64,000 nucleotides of DNA, taken from NCBI GenBank assembly GCA_963711465.1, contig CAVQEG010000002.1, forward strand, positions 1 through 64,000, read 5' to 3'. The notes under the pieces are model-generated. The model did not search any database. It had not been told where the DNA came from and was given only the letters and a program-made list of their open reading frames with translations. The DNA comes from CAVQEG01 sp963711465 (GTDB taxonomy: Bacteria > Bacteroidota > Ignavibacteria > OLB7). The number at the start of each line of letters is the position of its first letter. The stretch's first letter is position 1. The position numbers and the translations under genes were made by a program. Positions 18,483-27,053 of this stretch are shown here, piece after piece.

Positions 18483-19406
18483 CTACCCCTCCACCTCCCG
18501 CGCCCGCGCCACCATGATTCCCGTGTCCTTCGAAACGCTCTGCAGGTAGTCGCTGAACGCGCCGTCGAGGTAGACCTGCTTGTGCGTCGTCGAGGCGTGC
18601 AGGAAGCGCACCGTACCGTCGGGGTCACGGTAGATCAACCCCGTATGTGCGCAGTCGATTCCCGGTACCGTGGTGGTGATGCCGACGATATCGCCGGTCC
18701 GGAGCTTCGCCGCATCATCAGCTACGAACTGCTTCGGGAGGTAGTACTTCCGTTCGGCGTTGAGGCGCCGCTCCACCTTCGCGATCGCATCGACCAGTGC
18801 CGGATCCTCCCGCAACTGCTGATAGCTGTTCGGATGCGTGCTCATGAAGTCGATCGTTTTGTCGAACACCGCCGCGTGGGGCAGATCAGGCGTGACGACG
18901 TCGACCACCCCCTTCTTCTCATTCTGAATCAGCCAGTCGCTCGTGTAGTGGATTCGTGACGCGTAGCCGTCGACCCTGCCGTCGTAGTAGCGGGTCAGCC
19001 GTACCTGCGCGAGCATGTCGTCTGTCGTGCTTCCGCCGAACTTGAGCATTCGGGCGAAAGCCAGCGCATTCTCGAAGAAGGTGACGCAGTCGAGTCCGAG
19101 CAGATCGATCGTGCACTCCTCCGGCTCGCCTTCGATCTCCAGTGTCGATGCCTGGTAGGGAACGCCTCGCAGCTCGAGTCCTACCGTCGCGATCAATTCG
19201 CCGATGGGGAGACTGTGCCAGTCGTTCTCCTGTGCCGTCTTCAGCAGCCGTTCGAACGTCGCCTTGCCGGAGAAGCGACCCGGGTCATCGCCTGCGCCGG
19301 AGACGTGGAGCAGACCGGACGCGCCGGGCTGTCGCAGGACGACCGGAGTGATCGCGAACGCGGCGGTGGCACCGGCCAGACTGGTGAGGAAGCGACGTCG
19401 ATTCAT
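18483..19406 (-). CDS. Tat-exported DUF1460 N-acetylmuramoyl-L-alanine amidase-like protein
   Basis: A 307-residue protein. The N-terminal RRRFLTSLAG stretch is a twin-arginine signal followed by a hydrophobic core. The body matches the DUF1460 family (NlpC/P60-like fold, predicted cell-wall amidase). The putative nucleophile Cys is in LLGLDCVTFFENALAFAR and the His in GIDCAHTGLIYR. It probably acts on peptidoglycan fragments in the periplasm. It lies convergent to the dehydrogenase gene (33-base gap) and about 80 bases downstream of another minus-strand lipoprotein-type gene's end region. Confidence 0.85.
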   Translation of the reverse strand: MNRRRFLTSLAGATAAFAITPVVLRQPGASGLLHVSGAGDDPGRFSGKATFERLLKTAQENDWHSLPIGELIATVGLELRGVPYQASTLEIEGEPEECTIDLLGLDCVTFFENALAFARMLKFGGSTTDDMLAQVRLTRYYDGRVDGYASRIHYTSDWLIQNEKKGVVDVVTPDLPHAAVFDKTIDFMSTHPNSYQQLREDPALVDAIAKVERRLNAERKYYLPKQFVADDAAKLRTGDIVGITTTVPGIDCAHTGLIYRDPDGTVRFLHASTTHKQVYLDGAFSDYLQSVSKDTGIMVARAREVEG

Positions 19407-19484
19407 CGGTGTTCTGAATGATGGAAATTCGTGGCCAATGGAGGCGCGCTCCGGGTACGATCATGGCGACGATCAACGGTGCGA

Positions 19485-20312
19485 CTACTCTCCGGTGATA
19501 CGTAAAACGACGACGTTACTGGAGGAAACGTGCTGCGAAGCGGTCAGCAGGCCGGCCGGTGGATCGGTGATCCCCACATGGACGGTGACCGTATCACCGG
19601 CATCGTTGCGCTGCAGCGTCGAAGGAATCGTGTCGAGGTAGTCCATCCGCGTGTAGGCGACATCGTAGCGGAAGGCGACCGGATCGAACGCCGCGGCGGC
19701 GATGCGGTTGTGCCGGGCGCGAATCGAGCGTGTGCGCTCGGCGTAGACTGTCGGGTCCAGCTCCGCCTCCAGCGCCTCGTCGGTCACGTTCTCCGGCGGC
19801 ACGCACAGCCATCGCGGCGGAATCCAGCCGACGAGCCGTACCTCCTTGCCCGCCGGAATTCTCTCGAACGTCAGGTGGGCGTCGGTGCGCTCGACGAGAT
19901 CTCCATACTCGAGCTGGCGTGCCACACGGATTGGAGGAAGATCCCGCTCTCCGGGTTTACTCGAGTAGTAGAGCCGCCACGGGAACAGCGTCATCGTGTC
20001 GGCGCTGAGTTCGTTGGAGACCGGCACCCACACATCCTGGTCTTCGTTGTTGGCAATCACGATCGGTACGGCTGCGCCCCGCCCGCAGGTGCCGTCGATC
20101 GTATCGGCCAGCAGCCGCACCACCACACCGTTTCCCGGAATGGAACTCGACTCCGGATGAGTGAATTCATCTGTCGCATAGCGCATCGTGCGACAGCACA
20201 GCAGGCGGCTGTCGGAGGTAACGATCCAGGTCGCCGAGGGACTCGACGAGGCGCAGCCGGCCAGCGTGAGAATCAGAACGACGAGAGGCGGCAGAAGTCG
20301 GGGCTTGGACAT
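19485..20312 (-). CDS. putative lipoprotein of unknown family
   Basis: A 275-residue protein with a clear lipobox: VVLILTLAGCASS (Cys at about residue 20). A CC pair (RLLCCRTM) follows shortly after. No family is recognised. The mature part is strand-rich with a segment (VPIVIANNEDQDVWVPVSNEL) like small beta-sandwich domains. The ATG at 20312 is chosen for the signal peptide. There is no Shine-Dalgarno. A TATTTTTG box sits only 5 bases upstream, suggesting a leaderless mRNA. Confidence 0.75.
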   Translation of the reverse strand: MSKPRLLPPLVVLILTLAGCASSSPSATWIVTSDSRLLCCRTMRYATDEFTHPESSSIPGNGVVVRLLADTIDGTCGRGAAVPIVIANNEDQDVWVPVSNELSADTMTLFPWRLYYSSKPGERDLPPIRVARQLEYGDLVERTDAHLTFERIPAGKEVRLVGWIPPRWLCVPPENVTDEALEAELDPTVYAERTRSIRARHNRIAAAAFDPVAFRYDVAYTRMDYLDTIPSTLQRNDAGDTVTVHVGITDPPAGLLTASQHVSSSNVVVLRITGE

Positions 20313-20317
20313 GCGGG

Positions 20318-20325
20318 CAAAAATA
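20318..20325 (-). promoter_or_regulatory. -7 promoter box TATTTTTG adjacent to start codon
   Basis: On the minus strand TATTTTTG is an exact TAnnTTTG match. It ends 5 bases before the ATG at 20312, so transcription would begin at or next to the start codon. No -33 TTG is seen at the usual distance. Confidence 0.4.
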
Positions 20326-20482
20326 AACAGGCGGAATTCATCGGCGGCCGAGCGGGCATCCCCGGCACCCGTCGGTGTATCGCCTCCTGAGCATCCGATG
20401 GCGAAGAGCGACAGAGCCGGCCTGACGGGGACTGAGGGAATTCGAACGATTGTGCGACATGCGTATGTCGTTCGCATAACGA

Positions 20483-20518
20483 CGAGGGCGGAAGCGCCGT
20501 GTGGTGCCTCCGCCCTCG
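20483..20518 (-). terminator. stem-loop terminator after the FN3 lipoprotein gene
   Basis: A perfect 10-base-pair stem, CGAGGGCGGA/TCCGCCCTCG, with further pairing inside the loop, lies about 40 bases after the stop at 20556. On the minus strand it is followed by TCGTTATG, similar to the tail of the terminator at 9386-9421. Confidence 0.6.
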
Positions 20519-20555
20519 CGATTCAATTGCGTTCCATCACCCGATGGTATGGAGT

Positions 20556-21575
20556 CTAACGCAGACTGTAGTCGGGCCGCTCCTTCAGCGGGTACCAGAC
20601 CCACGAGTGGTAGGCAGGTACGTGCGCAACCCGCTTGGCATACGGCACTTGCTGCGTACCCTGATAGGAGATGTGCAGCCGCACGTAGCGCGAACCGGCC
20701 GAACCGCGAACCAGGTTGCCCGAAGCATCAGGCTCGATAAAGACCCGCGCGTAGTGCCGATTCAGGCCGTTACCCTCCCGGGCAATGAAGACGACACCGA
20801 GGTGCTTCACCGAATCGGGACGAACGAGCGGGATGCCGGCGGCGCGGACGTTACCGGCGCCGAGTCCACCCGGGACGATGTAGTTCTCGAGCGACTCGTT
20901 CAGATAAAAGTCGTCGAGGCTTGCCGCGTTCCACAGGTCGGTGCTCATGTAGGTCGTCGAGTCGAAATCGGCATGTCTTGCGTATTGCGTCATGGCGTAC
21001 GCCGGTCCGATATACAGCGAGTCGGCATCGACATCGACTGCGATGTTGACCGCGCCGAAATCGGTCGTCGAGCTCTGGGCAAGCGACACGGCGTTCGGAC
21101 CGCTCTTCGCCGGATCAAAGAGTATCAGACCGCTGGGAAGTGGTGGCAGGGCGGCCTTCTCGTAGACGTCGATCGGATCGGTCTGGCCACCGTTGGCATA
21201 GTCAAAACGCGTCGCCGGTGCCCACTCGACCGTTACTGGATTCGACAGCACCGAGTCCTTGACGGCATAGACGTAGAACGTATATGGAACGGCCTGAAGG
21301 CCACCGACGTCGTAGAACTGGGCGCTGACGCCGGGAATCGAACCCGAGTCCGCAACGGCGCCCTGGCCGGCGTAGGTCACGAGGTAGGTGACGCCGCCAT
21401 CGAGCGAAGCATCCCACTTGAGTCCGACCGAATTGTTGGACAGCGAGACCGCTCGCAGGCTCGAGGGCGGACTCGGAGCTGCCGGCCCGGCAACATCGTT
21501 GGTATTACAACCGACTACTCCGATTCCGACGCCTGCGACGAGCAGGCCGGCCATCAGGTACGTTGAGAATTTCAT
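20556..21575 (-). CDS. lipoprotein with fibronectin type III-like domain
   Basis: A 339-residue protein. It has a lipobox (VVGCNT, Cys at about residue 23) after a short hydrophobic stretch, then an FN3-like domain at about 33-120 (LRAVSLSNNSVGLKWDAS to YTFYVYAVKD). An uncharacterised C-terminal region of about 210 residues follows. The ATG at 21575 has GGAG 9 bases upstream; a GTG/ATG pair at 21588-21593 is a less likely start. Probably anchored in the outer membrane. Function unknown. Confidence 0.78.
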   Translation of the reverse strand: MKFSTYLMAGLLVAGVGIGVVGCNTNDVAGPAAPSPPSSLRAVSLSNNSVGLKWDASLDGGVTYLVTYAGQGAVADSGSIPGVSAQFYDVGGLQAVPYTFYVYAVKDSVLSNPVTVEWAPATRFDYANGGQTDPIDVYEKAALPPLPSGLILFDPAKSGPNAVSLAQSSTTDFGAVNIAVDVDADSLYIGPAYAMTQYARHADFDSTTYMSTDLWNAASLDDFYLNESLENYIVPGGLGAGNVRAAGIPLVRPDSVKHLGVVFIAREGNGLNRHYARVFIEPDASGNLVRGSAGSRYVRLHISYQGTQQVPYAKRVAHVPAYHSWVWYPLKERPDYSLR

Positions 21576-21610
21576 CGTGCGTTTCTCCATCACTGGTTGT
21601 GTGTGATTTC

Positions 21611-21640
21611 CGTCGGGCTTTCCGCTTCAGATGCCCGACG
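21611..21640. terminator. stem-loop between adenosyltransferase and lipoprotein genes
   Basis: CGTCGGGC pairs with GCCCGACG around a 14-base loop in the 84-base gap between two minus-strand genes. No T-tract follows. It may end the upstream transcript or be a 3' stabilising element. Confidence 0.35.
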
Positions 21641-21659
21641 CCTCTCAATGGTTTAGTTC

Positions 21660-22217
21660 CTATCCTCGAGGTGTCCACTTCGTCTCGTCGGTTCCGGCGA
21701 CGTGGTTGACCGAGCGGGCAAGGACGAACAGCAGATCGCTGAGGCGATTGAGATACTGCTGCGGTTCGACGCCGAGCGGCTCGGTCCGCGCCAGCCTCAC
21801 GACGCGCCGCTCGGCGCGTCGGCAGATGGTCCGCGCAAGATGCAGCGCTGCCGCGGCTGAGGTTCCGCCTGGGAGAATGAAGTGCTTCAGTGGGGGCAGA
21901 TCCGCCTCGAGGTCATCAATGACCCGTTCCAGACACACCACGTCGTGCGATGTAACACGCAGCGCCTGCGCGTGCTCCCTGCCCTCGCTCCGGGGCGTGG
22001 CAAGGTCGGCGCCGAGGACGAAGAGCGTGTGCTGAATCTGCCCGGCCACGTCGTCGTGTCGCGATTCGAGCCCGAAGCTCCGCGCCAGTCCGATGGCGCT
22101 GTTGAGTTCGTCGACATCGCCGTAGGCATCGATACGCTCGGCGTCCTTCGCCACTCGCGGGCCGCCGAAGAGTCCGGTCGACCCGTCGTCACCCGTCTTC
22201 GTGTAGATCTTCGTCAT
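21660..22217 (-). CDS. cob(I)yrinic acid a,c-diamide adenosyltransferase, PduO/MMAB type
   Basis: A 185-residue enzyme that transfers the adenosyl group of ATP to cob(I)alamin, making adenosylcobalamin. Family marks are the N-terminal ATP-binding stretch IYTKTGDDGSTGLFGG, then RIDAYGDVDELNSAIG, FILPGGTSAAAALHLARTICRRAER and the C-terminal NRLSDLLFVLAR. A GGAGG site lies 6 bases before the ATG. No B12-dependent enzyme or B12 riboswitch is visible nearby, so the consumer must be elsewhere. It is divergent from the ymdB-like gene with about 190 bases between. Confidence 0.95.
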   Translation of the reverse strand: MTKIYTKTGDDGSTGLFGGPRVAKDAERIDAYGDVDELNSAIGLARSFGLESRHDDVAGQIQHTLFVLGADLATPRSEGREHAQALRVTSHDVVCLERVIDDLEADLPPLKHFILPGGTSAAAALHLARTICRRAERRVVRLARTEPLGVEPQQYLNRLSDLLFVLARSVNHVAGTDETKWTPRG

Positions 22218-22407
22218 GGCTGCCTCCGTCGATCTCGATTACTGCGGTGCCGGCCTCCGGCAGCCAGCCCCGCCGCCGGCCGCGGGTTCGCCCGCGATAC
22301 CTTGGCCATCTCCCGGCCCGCCCGTATCATGGTGTTTTTCCTTCGCCACAACTGCGTCACGGGCCGTGTCGGAATCGGCCAAAGGGCGACAAAATAGTCT
22401 CAACGCG

Positions 22408-23229
22408 ATGTCGGACACAATCCGTGTGCTACACGTCGGCGACGTGGTCGGTGAAATCGGCCTCGAATACCTCCGCGATCGCCTGCCGGAACTGATCGAG
22501 CAGCTCGATGCGGAATTCGTGATCGTCAACGGCGAGAACGTCTGTCAGGGCAAGGGTATCCGGCCGTCGGATGCCAATGCGATCTTCGCCGCCGGCGCGC
22601 ATGTCATCACCTCGGGTAACCACGTGTGGGAACGGTGGCAGAGCAAGGACGTGCTTGCCAACAACCGCGCCGTGCTGCGCCCGCTCAACTACCCGCGGGA
22701 CAACGTCGGGATGGGATTCTACATCCATCCGGTCGGACCCGACCTCAAGGTGGGCGTGCTCAACCTGCAGGGCCGCACGTTCATGCAGTCGATCGACTGC
22801 CCGTTCCGCTCCGCCGACTGGGCCATCGAGCGCATCCGACGCGAGACGCCCATCATCGTCGTCGATTTCCACGCGGAGGCCACAGCCGAGAAGATGGCGC
22901 TCGGCTGGTACCTCGACGGACGCGTCAGTGCCATCGTCGGCACACACACGCACGTGCAGACCAACGACGCCCGGATTCTCCCGAAGGGCACCGCATTCCT
23001 CACCGATGTCGGCATGACCGGACCGTACGACTCGGTGATCGGTATGAAGAAGGACCCCGCCATCAAGCGATTCCTCCTGCAGACACCCCACAAGTTCGAG
23101 GTCGCCGAAGGCGATCTGCGACTCTCCGCCGTGTTCTTGTGTCTTGACAGAAGCACCGGTGATGCCACCTCGATCGAGACCATCTCGCTGCCAGAGTTCG
23201 TTTCCGAACGCAATCCCGTCAGCCAATGA
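22408..23229 (+). CDS. ymdB: YmdB-family metallophosphoesterase
   Basis: A 273-residue calcineurin-like phosphoesterase of the TIGR00282/YmdB type. Metal-binding motifs are visible: HVGDVVGEIG at the N-terminus, NGEN near residue 40, SGNHVW near 70, VDFHAEAT near 155 and GTHTHVQTND near 180. Characterised members hydrolyse 2',3'-cyclic nucleotides and affect biofilm and sporulation decisions. The start at 22408 matches the family N-terminus. Its stop overlaps the ATG of the following protease gene (ATGA at 23226-23229), indicating translational coupling. Confidence 0.93.
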   Translation: MSDTIRVLHVGDVVGEIGLEYLRDRLPELIEQLDAEFVIVNGENVCQGKGIRPSDANAIFAAGAHVITSGNHVWERWQSKDVLANNRAVLRPLNYPRDNVGMGFYIHPVGPDLKVGVLNLQGRTFMQSIDCPFRSADWAIERIRRETPIIVVDFHAEATAEKMALGWYLDGRVSAIVGTHTHVQTNDARILPKGTAFLTDVGMTGPYDSVIGMKKDPAIKRFLLQTPHKFEVAEGDLRLSAVFLCLDRSTGDATSIETISLPEFVSERNPVSQ

Positions 23230-26168
23230 ACCGCTTCCGATCCGGCCTTGCGATGTTCCTCGCGGCACTCACTCTTGCCGTGCCGGCGTCCGCCCAGCAG
23301 TCCGCACCGGGCGCGGTGGCCAGCGCCGTTGCCCGGCATGGTACGCTCCCTACGCCGACGGGAGGCACGATGGCTGCGGGTGTGATCTATGTCAAGATGG
23401 CCGCCGGCACGCAGGCAGAGGCAGCGAGTGCCGCTATCGCTGCGGCGCGCGGCGCAGGCGTCGCCGCGGTGCAGGCCTCGCCCATGGTCGCGGCATCCGC
23501 ACCGATCGAGAAGGCGCTCGCAGCTCGTATCGCCGGCCTCAGCCCGATTCGCCGTGCAGCAATCGAAGCATCGGAACGTGATCTGGCGCGCATCGTCGCA
23601 GTGGCGTATGATTCCCAGGAAGATCCCTTCGACGTCGCGCGACGCGTAGCCGCAATGCCCGGCGTCGAGTTCGCCGAACCTGTATTCCTGCCGCACCTGC
23701 TCGGCTCGCCCTCCAATCCCGATGACCCGCTGATCGCGCAGCAGCCGCACCTCAACGCGATCCATGCCTACGAAGCCTGGAGCGTCTGGCCGGGTGACAC
23801 GAGCATGGTGATCGGCATCGTCGACGCCGGCATCGACATGTTCCACGTCGATCTCGCGCCGAACATCGCAGCGAATCCGGGGGAATTCGGTCCCGACGGA
23901 AACGGCGGAATGAAGCAGTCGAACGGAATCGACGACGATCTCGACGGCGTGGTCGACGACTGGCGTGGTGCCAACCTCACGTCCTACGATGACTCGACCG
24001 AGCCGGGCAACACGCTGGGCAACCACCACGGAACGGCAGTGGCGGGACTCGCCGCCGCGGCAACCGACAACGGCATAGGCGTCGCGGGTGTTGCCAACAG
24101 GTGCCGCTTCTTCCCGATCAAGACCGCCAGCAATCGCACCGGCGCGCTCATCGAAGCGTACAACGGCATCCTCTACGCTGCTCGACGTGGCTGCCGGGTG
24201 ATCAACTGTTCGTTCGGCGACGCGGATTACTCCGAGGCACAGGCACAGCTGATCCGGTACATCCAGTCGGCCTATGACGCCGTGGTCGTCGCGGCCGCCG
24301 GCAACGGCGTGCTCTACCAGCCCCTCTACCCTGCCGGCTATCCGCACGTGCTGGGCGTCGGCGGCGTCGACGAGCATGATGTGTTCGGGACGACATGGGG
24401 CGAACAGGTGGACGTTTCGGCTCCGACGGGCGAAACGACCATCGACGGCAACAGCTATGCGTTCAACGGCGATCCGCCGGCGACGTCGTTCACGTCCCCC
24501 GTTGCCGCGGGCGTGATGGCACTGGTTCGCAGCCGCTTTCCGGCGCTCGACGTCGATCAGTCCATCGCCCACGTTCGCAATACGGCCCGCCGCGTCGACA
24601 CGATCCCGCTGCCGGCCGACATGTATCGGCTGACCGGCACCGGCGTCGTCGATGCCGCTCGGGCTGTCTCACAGGATCCGTTCGCGATGCCCGCCATCGT
24701 GGTCGATACGCTCTGGCTTGCCGATTCGACCGGAGCACCGCGCGATGCGATGTCGATCGGCGAGCGGGGGACGATCCGGCTGCGACTTCGCAATATTCTC
24801 GGCGATGCCGACAGCGTGCGACTGCACGTGGTCGCCTACACCGGCGACACGAGCGCGGTCCAAATCGACGAGACTACCTTGACGGTCGATCGACTCGCAT
24901 CCGGTGACATCGTCGTGCCCGACGGCGGGATCCCGTTTCAACTCGTCGACACCGTTCGACACCCGGTACACCTGCGCGTCGATATGACCGCCGCCGGCGG
25001 CTACGATGATTTCCAGCACGTCGAGACCCTCTTCTACCGCCCGTTCGTCACCGTTCGCACACTGCGACTGGCGCTGTCGCTGGTCGACGATGGTCACATC
25101 GGGTACGCCGACTATCCGACGAACAAGGTCGGAGACGGCGCGACGTTCGACGGCATCCCGCTGCTGTACGAAGCGGGATTCATCCTCGCCACCGATTCCA
25201 CGCATGTGATCAGCAACATCCGCGGCGCGGATGCATCTGTCCAGATGGGTGACTTCAGCGTCATCGAGCGCGCCGGTCCGGCCAACGAGGGCACCGCTCG
25301 ACTGACCGACGCAGGCGTTCCGCCGCAGCGTCGGCTCGGTGTCGAAGTCTCGGTCCGTGCCATCACCGTTCCCGATCAGCCATTCGGCGTCGGACTCCTG
25401 CTGGAAACGCGCAACGTGAGTGAGGACACGCTTCGGAACCTCCGCATCGCGATGTTCGGTGACTGGGACGTCGGCGATCAGCCGACGGCCAACACGGTGA
25501 CCGTCACCTCCGGCGACAACATCTACGGGACGTGGGCGACGCTGCGCGGCGGTAACGGCGTGCGTATGACGTTCGGTGTGCTCGACGTCCGGGACGGCTA
25601 CGATCCGGCGGGCGACCGGGCTGACTTCGTGGGCGCCGTCGACCCGGTCGAGTGCGCGATGGACAACAGCGGCACACCCGTGCGGATCTACGACGGATTT
25701 ACCGACGCCGAAAAGTGGACGACCGTCGACGGCGGCATCGTCAACGCCTCGGCTGGGCCCGCCGACGTCAGCCTGGTGTGCGGCCGCCGTGTCGCGGCCC
25801 TGGCACCGGGCGACAGTGTCGCGACGCTGTTCGCCATCGGTACCGCCGACACCGAGACGTCGGCGTTGAACGGCATTCTCGCCTTCGCCGATGCGATCGC
25901 TCGCGTCGACGATCCAACGGCCACTGCTGAACTGCTCTCATCGGTTCGACCGAATCCGGCCGATCGCACCGCGACGGTTGACATCGGCTCCGTCTCGTCG
26001 AACGCCTCGCTCGCGTTGTACGACGAAGCCGGTCGGACGGTGGCGACCTTCGATCACGTGACCTCCGGGACGCGTTCCTTCGACGTGTCGAGGCTGGCCG
26101 CAGGAACATATCTCCTGCGCCTGATCGACGACGGCCGCATCGTGGTGCGTCGCCTGATCGTTCGCTAG
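23226..26168 (+). CDS. second subtilisin-like serine protease with T9SS sorting domain
   Basis: A 980-residue secreted S8-family protease. The signal peptide ends at PASAQQ. Catalytic residues are Asp200 (GIVDAGID), His268 (HHGTAVAG) and Ser421, within ATSFTSPVAAG. The usual GTSMASP motif is therefore altered to ATSFTSP but the Ser is kept. The oxyanion Asn is in AAAGNGV. A T9SS domain closes the protein (SSVRPNPADRTATVDIG to GTYLLRLIDDG). It shares a prodomain/catalytic plan with the protease at 6226 but lacks Asp-box repeats. It is translationally coupled to ymdB, an unexpected pairing. Confidence 0.9.
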   Translation: MNRFRSGLAMFLAALTLAVPASAQQSAPGAVASAVARHGTLPTPTGGTMAAGVIYVKMAAGTQAEAASAAIAAARGAGVAAVQASPMVAASAPIEKALAARIAGLSPIRRAAIEASERDLARIVAVAYDSQEDPFDVARRVAAMPGVEFAEPVFLPHLLGSPSNPDDPLIAQQPHLNAIHAYEAWSVWPGDTSMVIGIVDAGIDMFHVDLAPNIAANPGEFGPDGNGGMKQSNGIDDDLDGVVDDWRGANLTSYDDSTEPGNTLGNHHGTAVAGLAAAATDNGIGVAGVANRCRFFPIKTASNRTGALIEAYNGILYAARRGCRVINCSFGDADYSEAQAQLIRYIQSAYDAVVVAAAGNGVLYQPLYPAGYPHVLGVGGVDEHDVFGTTWGEQVDVSAPTGETTIDGNSYAFNGDPPATSFTSPVAAGVMALVRSRFPALDVDQSIAHVRNTARRVDTIPLPADMYRLTGTGVVDAARAVSQDPFAMPAIVVDTLWLADSTGAPRDAMSIGERGTIRLRLRNILGDADSVRLHVVAYTGDTSAVQIDETTLTVDRLASGDIVVPDGGIPFQLVDTVRHPVHLRVDMTAAGGYDDFQHVETLFYRPFVTVRTLRLALSLVDDGHIGYADYPTNKVGDGATFDGIPLLYEAGFILATDSTHVISNIRGADASVQMGDFSVIERAGPANEGTARLTDAGVPPQRRLGVEVSVRAITVPDQPFGVGLLLETRNVSEDTLRNLRIAMFGDWDVGDQPTANTVTVTSGDNIYGTWATLRGGNGVRMTFGVLDVRDGYDPAGDRADFVGAVDPVECAMDNSGTPVRIYDGFTDAEKWTTVDGGIVNASAGPADVSLVCGRRVAALAPGDSVATLFAIGTADTETSALNGILAFADAIARVDDPTATAELLSSVRPNPADRTATVDIGSVSSNASLALYDEAGRTVATFDHVTSGTRSFDVSRLAAGTYLLRLIDDGRIVVRRLIVR

Positions 26169-26203
26169 TCCTCTCGTCCTTGTGAAACCCCTTCCATCTG
26201 CCG

Positions 26204-26989
26204 ATGTCCTACTCCCGCCTCGAGCTCGAGTCCAGCGACGGAATCCTCCACCTCTGGCTGAACAGACCTGAGAAGAGAAATGCGCTCGACCGAACGATGG
26301 TCGACGAGCTGTACGACGCGATCACCAATGCGGCTGCCGACGACTCCGTTCGCGCGATCGTCATCGGCGGTCGCGGCAGCGCGTTCTGCGCAGGCGCCGA
26401 CCTGGCCTATCTGGAGCAGATGGCCGACTTCACGATGCTGGACAACGTGGACGACTCCTCGGCGCTCGCTCGGACACTGGAGGCGATCTACACGATTGCG
26501 AAGCCGGTCATCGCGCGCGTCCACGGACCAGCGATCGCCGGCGGATGCGGTCTGGCGACGATCTGCGACGTGGTGGTCGCTGCGCCGTCGGCGAAGTTCG
26601 GCTACACCGAAGTGCGCATCGGATTCGTGCCGGCGATCGTGATGGCCTTTCTCGTCCGCAAGGTGCCGTCGATGGCCGTGCGCGAACTGTTGCTCAGCGG
26701 CCGGATCGTCGGAGCCGACGAGGCGCTGCGTCGAGGATTGGTGACGACGGTAGTGACAAGCGACGACGGCGCCGACGAAATCGAGCGGCTCGACGCGCAC
26801 ATCGCCTCGATCACCTCGGAGTTCGTCGCCGCCAGCGCATCGGCGATCGCCTTGACGAAGCAGATGCTCACGGCGCTCGACGGCATGCCGCTGCGATCGG
26901 CACTCGACTACGCGGCACGTATGAACGCCATGGCGCGCATGACGCCTGACTGCCAATCAGGCATCCGGCGCTTCCTCGACAGGACGTAG
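26204..26989 (+). CDS. enoyl-CoA hydratase/isomerase, methylglutaconyl-CoA hydratase-like
   Basis: A 261-residue crotonase-family protein. CAGADLAYL and the AGGCGLATICDVVVAA segment identify the fold; the position of the first catalytic Glu is Gly, and TEVRIGFVPAIV keeps the second Glu. This combination resembles the AUH/LiuC group acting in leucine degradation, but the substrate cannot be fixed from sequence alone. It is the third crotonase in the window. It lies 35 bases behind the T9SS protease gene on the same strand. Confidence 0.85.
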   Translation: MSYSRLELESSDGILHLWLNRPEKRNALDRTMVDELYDAITNAAADDSVRAIVIGGRGSAFCAGADLAYLEQMADFTMLDNVDDSSALARTLEAIYTIAKPVIARVHGPAIAGGCGLATICDVVVAAPSAKFGYTEVRIGFVPAIVMAFLVRKVPSMAVRELLLSGRIVGADEALRRGLVTTVVTSDDGADEIERLDAHIASITSEFVAASASAIALTKQMLTALDGMPLRSALDYAARMNAMARMTPDCQSGIRRFLDRT

Positions 26990-27053
26990 GACCGGTTCGA
27001 CACCAGGTCCGGCACGTATGACTCCCTTTGAATTCCAACCGTTTCCAATGCCC

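Noticed and set aside
22218..22407. Cobalamin riboswitch near the adenosyltransferase
   Set aside because: I looked for the B12-box core on both strands and found no match.
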